Counted from the stretch's first letter, positions 32,943 through 43,277 are shown. The stretch is 64,000 nucleotides of DNA from Lithodes maja (GCA_037953745.1 JBAKBP010001415.1:62001-126000), one strand, 5' to 3'. Made by a program: numbers and translations. Notes: generated from the letters alone by a model not told the origin.

Positions 32943-34637
32943 ACAAGAGGCTAGGCAAGCTGTAAGTCACCTGCCTGAGCACCAGGGTGCTGCTGTCCTA
33001 GGCCTGTTCAGGTCATACCCCTCTGTTTTCGCCGAACACCCAGGTCTCACTACTCAGGTAACGCACGACGTGGACGTCGGTGATAATGTGCCCTTCAAGT
33101 CAGTGCCCTACCGTGTGCCCCCGGTAAAGTTGCCAGCTTTACGGGAGGAGTTAAAGTACATGGTTGAGAGAGGGATGATCACTGAAGGTTATGTGAAGTG
33201 GACATCACCCGTCACGTTGCAGCCAAAACCTGACGGCAAGGTGCGGTTCTGCATAGATTTTCGTAGGCTAAATGGCTTGACCACTACCAACCCTTACCCT
33301 TTGCCTCGAGTTGACGACAGCGTGGACAAGATAGGGAATGCAAAGTACCTTACTAAAATTGATCTTGTAAAAGGCTACTGGCAAGTACCCCTGTCGGACC
33401 GAGCTAAGCAAGTTTGTGGTTTTGTGGTAGATGGCAAGACCTACCAATGTAACGTAATGCCTTATGGGCTTAAGAACGCACCTGCCACGTTTCAGAACCT
33501 GATGAACGATATTTGTGACGAAATCCCTAACTGCACGGTCTACCTTGATGACGTGATAGTGTATGATGACGATTTTGAAAATCACCTAAGGCACTTAGAG
33601 ACCCTGTTTGGGAAGTTGCACGATGCTGGGCTGGTGGTGAACCTGAGGAAGTGCGAGTTTGTAAAGGCTACTGTGCAGTATCTTGGCTTCGTGGTCGGGT
33701 TAGGCCGGGTGTGCCCCCCCCTGAGCAAGATACAGGCTATCAATATGTTTCCCAGGCCCACCACTAAGCGCCAGGTCATGCGGTTCCTAGGTATGATAGG
33801 CTATTATAGGCGCTTCATCCGGGGACACTCTACTGTCTTAGCACCGTTAACTGATCTACTGTCGAAGTCAGTGAAGTTCTGTTGGGCTGCGGAGTGTCAG
33901 AGGGCTTTCGACCTAGTCAAGCACCTGCTGTGTACACATCCGATTTTGAGAGCCCCAGACTTCTCCAGGAGTTTTCAACTGGCGACTGATGCCAGCGGTG
34001 TGGGTGCCGGGGCAGTGTTACTGCAGACTGATTCCGAGGGCTTGGAACACCCAGTGAGCTTCTTTTCTCGCAAGTTTAATTCGGCACAAAGGAATTACTC
34101 GACTATAGAGAAGGAGCTTCTTGCTATCGTTTTGTCGCTCAAACATTTCGAAGTTTATGTTCCAGCCTACGGCCCGGTAGTGACGATTTATACGGACCAT
34201 CATCCCTTGAAATTCCTAAATCAGTTTCACAATCGGAATATGCGGTTGACCAGGTGGTCCCTAATGCTCCAAGAGTATAATCTCAACATTCAGCATATTG
34301 CCGGGAGTGAGAACGTGATAGCAGATTGTCTATCAAGGGTTGATGATCCAGGATAGTCGTGCACGGTGTGTGGGTTGAGCAGGAGTAAAATTAGGCTATC
34401 ATAACGCCGTCCAAAAAGATTATAAAACAATAAAATAAACGAGAAAATTTTGTTTTAGTTTTGTAAGTCTTTATTGTTGTAGCATGATGCATGCGATATT
34501 GTGTTTTATGTATAATTCACACTTCAGTTGTTGTGCACCTTTTGCAATTAGTGGCAGCTAAGGGTAGCAGGTCGGTTGGTTGCCTGTCAGATTTTGATAA
34601 TGCTTCTAAGGTCGATTATCTAAAATCTTGGGGGGGC
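29569..34637 (+). mobile_element. Gypsy element copy 2, internal region with 5' deletion
   Basis: After AAATGG the sequence jumps to CCTCCAAGCCTCC, which in copy 1 lies at about 22709. About 558 bp (22151-22708 of copy 1) are missing, including most of the primer-binding site and the first 107 or so codons of gag. The rest is nearly identical to copy 1. Without the primer-binding site its RNA could not be copied normally. Confidence 0.85.
32857..34356 (+). CDS. Reverse transcriptase-RNase H, copy 2 (catalytic residues intact)
   Basis: Same product as the frame at 25992-27491, with the motif A Asp present (TKIDLVKGYWQ; GAT at 33361-33363) and YLDDVIV intact. RNase H motifs LATDASG, EKELLAI and TDHHPLKF follow. 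The frame is +1 relative to the Gag-PR-IN frame and overlaps it by 86 bp. The first ATG is at 32881, so expression needs a +1 (or -2) shift or internal initiation. Apart from H for Y in RRFIRGHSTV and the catalytic Asp, the protein is the same as that of copy 1. Confidence 0.85.
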   Translation: MEKEVGTVMLLRRIAGTVISAEQWAGNTEQEARQAVSHLPEHQGAAVLGLFRSYPSVFAEHPGLTTQVTHDVDVGDNVPFKSVPYRVPPVKLPALREELKYMVERGMITEGYVKWTSPVTLQPKPDGKVRFCIDFRRLNGLTTTNPYPLPRVDDSVDKIGNAKYLTKIDLVKGYWQVPLSDRAKQVCGFVVDGKTYQCNVMPYGLKNAPATFQNLMNDICDEIPNCTVYLDDVIVYDDDFENHLRHLETLFGKLHDAGLVVNLRKCEFVKATVQYLGFVVGLGRVCPPLSKIQAINMFPRPTTKRQVMRFLGMIGYYRRFIRGHSTVLAPLTDLLSKSVKFCWAAECQRAFDLVKHLLCTHPILRAPDFSRSFQLATDASGVGAGAVLLQTDSEGLEHPVSFFSRKFNSAQRNYSTIEKELLAIVLSLKHFEVYVPAYGPVVTIYTDHHPLKFLNQFHNRNMRLTRWSLMLQEYNLNIQHIAGSENVIADCLSRVDDPG

Positions 34638-36441
34638 TGTGACGCACCCAGTGCGTGGCAACGCAACCTGATTGTACTCCTTGGTACTCCACTGTACCGC
34701 CCGTACCACTGTACCGTGCTGGCTGCCTATGTTGAGTGTGACAACGTATAACTATGTTCTTTGTATCTCTGCAAAGGTCTCGTCATGTGCTAACCAGTGG
34801 TGGGTTTTGTTTTAAGCCATGTCGAGACCTTCCATTTAATATGTAGTATCAATAGAGAAGTTGATAGATAAGACAATGGGAGTTCAGAGAGAGAGAGTGA
34901 GTTAGGCTTCAGAGCGAGAGGGTAGCAATGCGCCATGCTGCCGGGGGGGTGGTTGCCAGACGTATGGACTGGTTGGCAGCCTTGCGCTTATAGCTAGGCG
35001 CGACAGGGTTGGTAGTCCATTGCCGCCTGCCTATGCTGCCTGGGCTGCCCATGTTGTCGTACAGCACATTGCTTGGAGGCTCGCTGTGTGTTCCATGATC
35101 AGGTTGCCTAGAACCTTTGAGATTCTAACATCCCTTGCCCTCTCTCCCAACTTCTCACGGTTGCACTCTTTCTCTCTGACGACATTACTCTCATTTCATT
35201 CTTCTCTCTATTTAAATGCATAACCTTCCCTTGAGGTCCTAAAGGAGTTTCAGCACTCACCTCTCGTATTACTCTTAGGACAAGCATATATTTACATGTA
35301 TTAGATTTAAGGGGTTAATGTGAACAGCGATCTTCTTGATGAGGATAGTTGGTGAACGTTCTACATGTTCACGAGTTATATGCCCAGCTCATCATCCAAT
35401 TTGTGACTAGACTAGTGCCATGTGTAAGAGCCCGACCATGCCCAGGAGTTGTCTGTAGAGGGGCGAGGACTTAGCCTTGATTTGCCTACCGAGCCAGGAG
35501 CGAGTGTAGTACCAGAGACTACAGCTCGCTCGTAGTGCCGGTATAGTAGAGTAACGTAATTTATCTGTCCTTGTGTTCTCTGCAGTCTTTTCCTGGGTTC
35601 TCGCTTTCGGTGCTGGGACTCGTTGTTCCTGTGACTTGGCCTGCTAGCTAGAACACATGGGGATGATGAGTGGGTTATATCTTTATTTTACTATGCATTG
35701 CAGCTCTCTTTAAGTTTATGTATGTAACACTTTACAATACACATTACTCACACACAAGACAACACTATTAATACTTTCATGTATCAATTAACTGCACTGT
35801 CGTTTTGCTGCTGTGTCCGGAGTTCTGTTGCGTAGGGCGCATACGGACTCAGAGGGGAGACAGAGTGAGAGAAGCGAAGTAGCCTATGCGGTAGTAGGCT
35901 ACCGGCGCAGTACTGTTGCCTGCAACCTTTTAGTTATTCCAAGTATAGATTCATTCTTATAATAAGTGACTACTATTTATGTTCCTTCCATGTGTATTAT
36001 TAGGTATCTACTGGATCATGAACATCTTGTATGCTACATGCTAGTGCATGTTAGTAGGGGACAGTTATTCTAGTGCACGCGCTTTCAAGTAGGCGTGTAC
36101 ATTTGTCATTTAGCATTTCACTGTCATACCTTTAGCCTGCTTCTATTCTACATTATTAGAGGCTTAATATTAACGTAGTTTCTTGAGTATTGCATTTCTT
36201 TAGTAATAACGTAACCTATAAATGTCTGAGGGAGTTTAGCCTCATAGCCTACCCCTGTTGTACACTTTCGCCGAGTTAAGGTACCTCGTTACCATAGACG
36301 ATAACTCTGTAGGGCGTTGGTGCTTTTGTTGTCTGGAGCATATAGTATTTGGGACTGGAATCGAGCGTGTCGTTGTCACATAAGCCATTTCTGTCCTACG
36401 ATCAAGAATCCCGAATATGTATTGCCGATCCAGCCGTAACA
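34638..36441 (+). repeat. LTR 3, right end of the tandem array
   Basis: 1,804 bp, from TGTGACGCACCCAGTGCG to CCAGCCGTAACA. It has a small insertion near 34930-34960 (ATGCTGCCGGGGGGGT) absent from LTRs 1 and 2. The right flank (ATTGA) does not match the left flank of LTR 1 (GCCAG), so no target duplication brackets the array. Confidence 0.9.
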
Positions 36442-36597
36442 ATTGATACAAATACAATTCCACCATAATAATATGTGAAAGTGACACATATGTATATACC
36501 AAGTGACATTCATATGATTAGAACCTATAGAAATATATAAATCAGTGAAAAAAGACACAATAAATTGTATATAAAACGTTTACAAATCATATAACTA

Positions 36598-37110
36598 AGT
36601 GAAAGTGACACAAGACCTAAGATTTGATGGCCAAAGTATAATAAACACCTGTGATAACGAATAATCAGTGCCTAATACAACAATAACCTACCTCAATTAC
36701 TAATAAAATGTACGGTATCGAGTGAAAATGAGCATTATCAGTGACAGTGACACTCTCTAAAGCATATTTGTCAAAGTGAAAGTGACACAAGACCTAAGAT
36801 TTGATGGCCAAAGTATAATAAACACCTGTGATAACGAATAATCAGTGCCTAATACAACAATAACCTACCTCAATTACTAATAAAATGTACGGTATCGAGT
36901 GAAAATGAGCATTATCAGTGACAGTGACACTCTCTAAAGCATATTCGTCAAAGTGAAAGTGACACAAGACCTAATATTTGATGGCCAAAGTATAATAAAC
37001 ACCTGTGATAACGAATAATCAGTGCCTAATACAACAATAACATACCTCAATTACTAATAAAATGTACGGTATCGAGTGAAAATTACCAATATCAGTGAAA
37101 TTGATACCCT
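36598..37110 (+). repeat. 177-bp tandem repeat, about 2.9 copies
   Basis: The unit begins AGTGAAAGTGACACAAGACC and recurs at offsets of 177 bp (36601, 36778, 36955) with only a few changes. It contains CACCTGTGATAACGAATAAT and TGTACGGTATCGAGTGAAAA. There is no coding content. It lies between the LTR array and the virus-like genes. Confidence 0.85.
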
Positions 37111-37199
37111 AATAAACATATTTTATATAATTGGCCTCAAAATAACTAGAAAATATCAAATAAACATCACATTCTCAATATCAAACACTAAAATCGTCT

Positions 37200-37517
37200 A
37201 AGGGAGATAAATACTTTGGCGCGGCGAGCGGCTAGGTGCGTCGTAGCCAGGGCGGGCCGACGCTTTCGGACGCGTGAGGAAATTCCCGCATAAAAAAGCA
37301 CTCGTCTTCCCGCGCTCACCATTATGCAACCAGAGGGGCTAGAGACCTCTACTCAACGCCATTCGACAGAGGAAGGTTTGTGGAACATTATTTTTTTTTA
37401 TTCACAACATTACATGCAATATTCATTCATTTACAGAGTAGTTAACATAGGCAAAAAATCCTCAAAACCCCCGGTACAGCAGTACAGTCGTAAGCTATAG
37501 CCCCCGGGGCTGGAGGG
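37200..37517 (+). promoter_or_regulatory. GC-rich, promoter-like segment
   Basis: A GC-rich block (GGCGCGGCGAGCGGCTAGGT, GGCGGGCCGACGC) is followed by a TATA-like CATAAAAAAGC at about 37289 and then CTCACCATT. Base composition changes sharply from the AT-rich repeat on the left. The gene it served, if any, was separated by the LTR fragment at 37518. Confidence 0.3.
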
Positions 37518-37789
37518 TTAATGTAGTTTCTTGAGTATTGCATTTCTTTAGTAATAACGTAACCTATAAATGTCTGAGGGAGTTTAGCCTCATAGCCTAC
37601 CCCTGTTGTACACTTTCGCCGAGTTAAGGTACCTCGTTACCGTAGACGATAACTCTGTAGGGCGTTGGTGCTTTTGTTGTCTGGAGCATATAGTATTTGG
37701 GACTGGAATCGAGCGTGTCGTTGTCACATAAGCCATTTCTGTCCTACGATCAAGAATCCCGAATATGTATTGCCGATCCAGCCGTAACA
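37518..37789 (+). repeat. LTR fragment (last about 272 bp) of the same Gypsy family
   Basis: The segment from TTAATGTAGTTTCTTGAG to CCAGCCGTAACA matches the 3' ends of LTRs 1-3. It is a 5'-truncated solo LTR piece 1.1 kb from LTR 3 and confirms where the LTR ends. Confidence 0.85.
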
Positions 37790-37825
37790 AGAGACATCAC
37801 CAATTTCAAGCGCAAATCATCGAAC

Positions 37826-38404
37826 ATGTTCAATACATCTAGACTGTTCAGTATAGCTCAAGGTAGCTCCAAGAAGCCTTCATATTCACATGATTACTCC
37901 AACAACAAGGACGAGAACAGAAAGTGGACGAGGAGCAAGACCGACAAGGACGAGAACAGAAAGCGGACGAGGAGCAACAGTATCGAGAGGATGGACATGG
38001 CACCAGAACCTAAGAGGTTAGTGCAATTATACAGGGAACGGTCACCCTATTCATTATTTGACAATCGCCACCCTCGGCGTGTGACAATAGAAGAAGAAGC
38101 AGAGGATGAGGATAAAGATGAGAGCTACGGAGTGTACACTAAGAAGCACAACCACAGACTACATCATCACCAACACAGACCTCTGAAGAGAAACAAGACA
38201 ACTGCGATTCTACCTTCGAGACGAGACAACAACCACACCACCATAATCACCAACGGCACCTCCAACGTTAGGTATCGCCTCTCACAGACATTCTCCAGTA
38301 ACAACATTACCAGCAACAGCAGCAGAGGTTTCCAACCACTGAGAAGAACCCACAGCGAAGCCATCAAAAATGGGAAACGTAGGGGCGGATTCCTCGATAT
38401 GTAA
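37826..38404 (+). CDS. Unrecognised basic protein in the virus-like block
   Basis: The ATG at 37826 opens 192 codons with no intron. The protein is rich in Lys, Arg, Asn and His, with an imperfect 13-residue duplication (KDENRKWTRSKTD, then KDENRKRTRSNSI), an acidic patch EEEAEDEDKDES and a His-rich stretch HNHRLHHHQHRP. It ends RRGGFLDM. Several basic clusters could act as nuclear localisation or nucleic-acid-binding signals. The open frame continues upstream into the LTR fragment, so the start may have been displaced. I do not recognise the family. The context (intron-less, closely spaced neighbours on both strands) suggests a gene of an integrated DNA virus. Confidence 0.45.
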   Translation: MFNTSRLFSIAQGSSKKPSYSHDYSNNKDENRKWTRSKTDKDENRKRTRSNSIERMDMAPEPKRLVQLYRERSPYSLFDNRHPRRVTIEEEAEDEDKDESYGVYTKKHNHRLHHHQHRPLKRNKTTAILPSRRDNNHTTIITNGTSNVRYRLSQTFSSNNITSNSSRGFQPLRRTHSEAIKNGKRRGGFLDM

Positions 38405-38606
38405 AGTGGGGTTAGATGGTTTCGTCCCCTCACTTCATGTAGTGTAAAGTTTAAGTTAAGTTAGGGTTAAGCTATACCTAGCGTATAGACGTTTGCCACA
38501 CACGATTACGCATTGCTCGGTTAGTCGAGATCATATCACCTATTCGCTTTCATATTATCCTCCCTTACCCCTTTTTGTGAAATGTATTAACATTTTTGTT
38601 GTACTT

Positions 38607-39110
38607 ATGGTCAGTCTAGTATGTAAGATAAACCACAAACTCGCATCTAAAGTTGAAATTGGTAACGAAATATCCGACACCATGTTCACCCCAAATGTCG
38701 TCAATGTAACTCCCCAAGACTTTACCGAGTTTCTAAAGGATATAAGGGATCAGCAGGAGACTAATAATTCTTCTACTGATGATACACACAGCAGCGAAAA
38801 TGGTAGTGTCCCGGAAGATGGAGCTACCCAAATTTTCTACATGGAGGATGCTGATGGAGCTACCCAGGATACGTCAAACATGTCATCAGTCGACCGTGAG
38901 GCGGCCGCAGCCGACGAGTTTGACCTAACAACTGATAAAAAACTGCCACCATCACCTATCACAATCGGTGATGCTGATACTATACCATTCCCTTTCGAGA
39001 ATGTAGATGAAGATATAGTCGACGAAGGGGGTTCTAGAGGGTTAAAGAGAGCCAACGCTATCCATGATTCTGTACTTAATATTAAGAGAATAAAATTAGA
39101 TGATTCTTAA
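38607..39110 (+). CDS. Unrecognised acidic protein in the virus-like block
   Basis: The ATG at 38607 gives 167 codons; a second in-frame ATG at 38682 (MFTPNVVNVTPQDFTEFL) gives 142 and may be the real start, since the first 25 residues are hydrophobic and unlike the rest. The protein is Ser/Thr/Asp/Glu-rich, contains two similar segments (DGATQIFYMEDADGATQDTS) and ends with a possible nuclear signal (LKRANAIHDSVLNIKRIKLD). A polyadenylation signal AATAAA lies about 50 bases past the stop, on top of that of the converging minus-strand gene. No family is recognised. Confidence 0.45.
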   Translation: MVSLVCKINHKLASKVEIGNEISDTMFTPNVVNVTPQDFTEFLKDIRDQQETNNSSTDDTHSSENGSVPEDGATQIFYMEDADGATQDTSNMSSVDREAAAADEFDLTTDKKLPPSPITIGDADTIPFPFENVDEDIVDEGGSRGLKRANAIHDSVLNIKRIKLDDS

Positions 39111-39158
39111 TTTTTGCCTTTTTCCTCCTACTACAACACATTATATCCAGGGAAGAAA

Positions 39159-39200
39159 AATAAAATAAGATGATTGGTGATTTTGTTTTGCACTTTTATT
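39159..39200. terminator. Opposed polyadenylation signals of convergent genes
   Basis: AATAAA at 39159-39164 serves the plus-strand gene, and TTTATT at 39195-39200 (AATAAA on minus) serves the minus-strand gene. They sit only about 30 bp apart, so the two 3' ends nearly overlap, a compact arrangement usual in large DNA viruses. Confidence 0.6.
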
Positions 39201-39243
39201 CACATTACCATTTCAAACCATGCCTCTTTTACAGCATCCTTGC

Positions 39244-41647
39244 CTATATAATGTTCCATATGCAGCGACCCTCTATGGATTTGCTTATGGACTGAGGTAT
39301 AGTTGTATCACTAAATAGGCCCTGCACAATTCTCAACTTGGTACCCTTCGGGACTGGTGTAATACTGGCTATGAAATTAGAGTCGATGCAGACCTGTTCT
39401 TTTTCTTTTCCTTTACTGGTAGCGCACAATAAGAAGTACGAGAGTATAGTATCTGTGAGGGTTAATGCTGAGAACCTGAATCTGAATGTCTTATGGCAAC
39501 TTTGGAGGATGGACAAATATCATCTTGGGTTATAGTACCCAACATGAACTTCTCGTTGACTATGTTGATTCCGAACGACCGCTTTCGTCGTTGGTACTCT
39601 GCTTCAGCGAGTTGAGAAGATTGTCCCTCTCCTCCTTGGCGCTGGTTTCGCTACCCACTTTACCCATGTCCACGAAACAGGTGGCGAGGTCTACGATAAC
39701 GCAGCATCGACCGTCGGATTTAGAGTAACTATCCAGCGCCAGGGTGTAAAGTAGACACATGAGGACGACTTTTTGGTCGGCTGTCAACTCGAAATAATGT
39801 TTGGCGTTACGGCCATTCTCGAGCTGTCGGGTGGCTATGCTATCGAAATCGTAAGGCATGATTAAAGGGTTCTTCAGCGACAGGGTCGGGTCCACACCGA
39901 CATCAGCGAAGGGGTTGGAAAAATCCTCAGAAAATGTCGCTAGAGATGCCGGTCAGCGCATTCATAAGATTTTGACGATTCAGTTGCCGTTTGTTGTGCT
40001 GAGAATAGGAAGAATAGGTCTGTCCCATTATGTTGGGCACGGATGCCTCGGATCGGGCTTCGGTTTCGTTCAAATCTAAGCTCTTTAAAAGGTTTACAAA
40101 ACCTATGATACCGCGGTAGAATGCGTCAGTGCACACTTTTGATAGCTTGCAGTCCCTCACACTGGTGATATTGTCAAAGAATCGGTACGGGTGGGTTAGT
40201 ATGTTGAACACGTTGAAGCCCTGTCGACAGATTAAGGGGGGCTCAGGAATATCAGAGGTGTCGTCGAGTCGTGCGGAGGGAAGATTACGTGGGTTTTGTA
40301 ACGTCTGATGGTGTTCACTTTAATGTTGAGGTCTCTTCCCCTGCTAACCCCCTTGAGCGCGAACAGTTGTAATTCATCCATGGGCATGTACCTCTTCTCC
40401 TCTATTCTGGGTGTGTGCACGATATATTTGGGTCCCTGTTTGGCGGATGAGGTGGCGGCGGTTTCCCCCACACCCGTAACCTTTCCGGTGGCGGCCTTGT
40501 CATTTTTGTTGAGATACAAACACAGGTAGTCTATCATCCTAGTCTCCAGTGGTTTTGAGTTTTCGGGGTACGAAGGTTGTTGGTGTATGTTAACCGTCTT
40601 ACCGTTCGCCAGCTTACGAACCTTGAGTGTCGCCGAGGTGTTACCGTTATTACTCTTCCGTTTAGTAGGGTGGTTAGTCTTGGCTTTTTCGGACGACTCT
40701 CCTTTTTCTTTTTCCTTCTCGAGGAGTCCTTTCAGGACATCTTTGGCGTCATACCTGAATATTGGCCAAGTGTGCGAAGTGTTACTGAGCTGTATGTAAA
40801 GGAGATTGTTGTCTATACTGTAGAACTCCCTAACGTCGTAACCGAACGCGACTCTACGCTGCTTCTCTTTCACCTCTCCCGAGTCTGCTGCTGCTGCTGT
40901 ATCATTATTAAGGATGGATCCCAGAATGTATAGTAGCTCTTTGCACGCGCACGGATTGTTCAGCGAGTTACAGTCTTTACTTAGAAGAATCTCCGTCGTC
41001 AATTCGCCCGTTTGATCGTCAATAATAAGGTTTCGCCACACTCCTCTCTTGATGGCATGTTTAGAGCCCGAGTCGTAGCCTTTCAGTATGTTGAGTAGTA
41101 AAAGACTCTGACTCGACATTTCGGCCAACTTTTTTGACGCTATGAACTCGAAGATGGTGCTGGTGTCGTTCTTGGATGAGTAGTAACACTCTCCGCACAG
41201 CAGAATTTTGTCTGTGTTGTCCATCATGGCGTTGTGTATGGTGTAGTTGGTGGTGAATCTGTTATGTCCACAACTCTTGATATCGTGGAGTCCGAAAGTA
41301 TGTAGTAGTTGATTGGGGTTGAGGATCTGTTCCATCAGTTTCATATTCTTGAGCATGTCTCGCATCTCCGTCGAAATCGTCAGTTGGGCCTCGGGTCTGT
41401 TGCACATATCGACGAGAGATTTTTTGGCACAGTTGTTGACCACGAATTGGATGTTGGTTTTGTTGTCGCAGTCGCAGTGGTAGCCGTTAAACCAGTTCTT
41501 GGTCTTGGGAGATACCTTAAACTTGGGCAATTCGGCCACTGCCGGCACTTTACCGTTCTTCGCGGCATTGCTGGTCATAGAGGACCCTCCCGTGTAGTTC
41601 CCGAAGGCTTCCAGTAACGCTTCCGAATCTATCTGGAGAGGTTCCAT
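39244..41647 (-). pseudogene. Long virus-like gene broken by several frameshifts
   Basis: The minus-strand ATG at 41647 (MEPLQIDSEALLEAF) opens about 470 codons. The same protein then continues in other frames: a shift near 40265 leads to PEPPLICRQGF and ILTHPYRFFDN (to 39927), another near 39945 to DVGVDPTLSLKNPLIMPYDF (39895-39560), one near 39565 to NEKFMLGTITQDDICPSS, and one near 39500 to KTFRFRFSALTLTDTILSYF, ending at 39244. About 800 codons in total with at least four indels. The N-terminal half has Cys/His pairs (GYHCDCDN, SCGHNRFTTN, LLCGECYYSS). The middle is Lys/Ser/Thr-rich (KAKTNHPTKRKSNNG). No homologue is recognised. The indels show it is no longer expressed as a full protein. 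Confidence 0.5.
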
Positions 41648-41750
41648 TTTTCCCCGTTTCGACAACCCAACTGAGGTGTGACACTAGCTGCTAAAAGATT
41701 ATAAAGTCTACCTCCTCCAACCGTCCCTCATCACAACACCACCTACCACC
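41648..41750. promoter_or_regulatory. Shared divergent promoter with central TATA
   Basis: Only 103 bp separate the two divergent start codons. GATTATAAAGTC at about 41697-41708 reads as a TATA box on both strands. On plus it is followed 31 bases later by ATCAC at 41730-41734, where transcription could start. The ATNAC form is like the late start motif described for white spot syndrome virus; a five-base match is weak evidence. Confidence 0.45.
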
Positions 41751-43050
41751 ATGGGCGTAACTGGTCCATTAGTGGGGTCTCTGCTGGGTTCTAACTCGAT
41801 TTATTCCACTCGACTTTACAACAACAACACCAACTTGAGTAGTGTACTGAAGAATGAGAGGAGGGGTATCGTAGTAGACGTTATCGATGCGCCCATTCTC
41901 ATAGCCAACGGAACCAAAGGGAATCGCGTAGTGAACGACATACAGAATGGCGGTTGGAGGTCCGAGTGTGTGGATACAGTCTATGGCACCAACAATGATA
42001 TCAAGATAGTCTCTCGGAAAAATTCACCCAACATTCATTCCGTGGAGGTGGTACCAAACAGGCATCGCAGTAGGGCTCTGGTGGACGATGATGACGAAGA
42101 CTACCATTTCGATGAGGCCGACGAAAACTATGAGGTTACCTATTACTCGCTCCCCAACTTTGATCATATCGACGAATTGGTCAATTGTGAATCCGGTATC
42201 TTCTTCGACCGAACCAAACTTGGACAGTACGTCGAGTCCAAATGAGAAGGGTACTCCGAACCTATAGTTCACTGCGAGGAACTCGAGATGATCTGTAAGA
42301 GTGATGACAAGATGTACGTGCTAGTTCATGAGTTTGAACCTCTCGTGATGTTTCTGGCCAAGAGATGTTTGGATGGTGTCATACTGGAGGATGGGGTCAC
42401 CGATAGAATCGTCTTCATGTATCTGGACGAGGGTTCCCCTACCATCAAAGTCGCCGAACGAATGAAACGCAAAATCAACAGCCAGCTATCCGAGATGAGA
42501 ACATCCGCGACAAACCGAGATGACCTCCTCAAGAAACTTTTGGGAGTAATACCGTACAGTCTCATATACTACTACATGTTTAACCCCATGCGGAAGATGA
42601 GCATGGAGTCACTCAAGGCTAAGGAGCTTTACATCCACATCCCTAAAAAGTGTGAGGCGGACGTCACTCTACCCACCCAAGTACTCTACATATTCAATGC
42701 CAACCTGGATTCTACCATGTTCCCGAAACACGTGTCTACTCAAATGTACAACCACTCGATCCTGGGCGGCAGACTCAATAATTCCTCCATCGCCGCACTC
42801 GACATATGAAAGCGGTTCAGTGCCGGAGGAGATAGTAGTATCGGAATCACCACCACAGACTCTGACGTGGTCAACAACTACATGATCAACTTTGACTACT
42901 ACAGCCACCTATCCAATTCCAAAAAGTGGCTAACCGACAGGGAGACTGAGCGAGTTTCGGACTGGCGTAAGATGACATCGAAACTAGAATCACCCAACGT
43001 CCCACCTCGACCTAAACCCTCGAAAGTGACCGAAGGGGTGTACATCATGG
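41751..43050 (+). pseudogene. Virus-like gene with two in-frame TGA stops, cut by a transposon
   Basis: One reading frame runs from the ATG at 41751 to the transposon edge at 43050, interrupted only by TGA at 42243-42245 and TGA at 42807-42809. All three open parts share the frame. The first part has RRGIVVDVIDAPILI and an acidic stretch DDDDEDYHFDEADENYE. The second has KMYVLVHEFEPLVMFLAKRC and LLKKLLGVIPYSLIYYYMF. The third has VNNYMINFDYYSHLS. Both stops sit in a context (TGAG, TGAA) that fits CGA to TGA change at a methylated CpG. The gene shares a promoter with the minus-strand pseudogene. No homologue is recognised. Confidence 0.5.
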
Positions 43051-43277
43051 AGGCCTCTCGAAGTCAAGGGGCCTACAAACCAAATCACAGAATTTGAGAT
43101 TTCACTGGTTCCCGAAAGGTGGCAGCATGCTCTATCAGGCTGTGAAGACCGAATTGGGAATTTCGCCCTTATGTGCACGTTGCATAGGGTTGAGCGTCTC
43201 GTGTTGTGACTCGATAAATGTACGGATGAAGTAGGGCAAAGCGGAGGTATATGGGCCTAGCCGCCGCGCGCGGCTGA

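Noticed and set aside
38493..38606. Upstream extension of the 39110-ending frame
   Set aside because: It begins with a non-ATG codon and its hydrophobic content differs from the rest; the ATGs at 38607 or 38682 are better starts.
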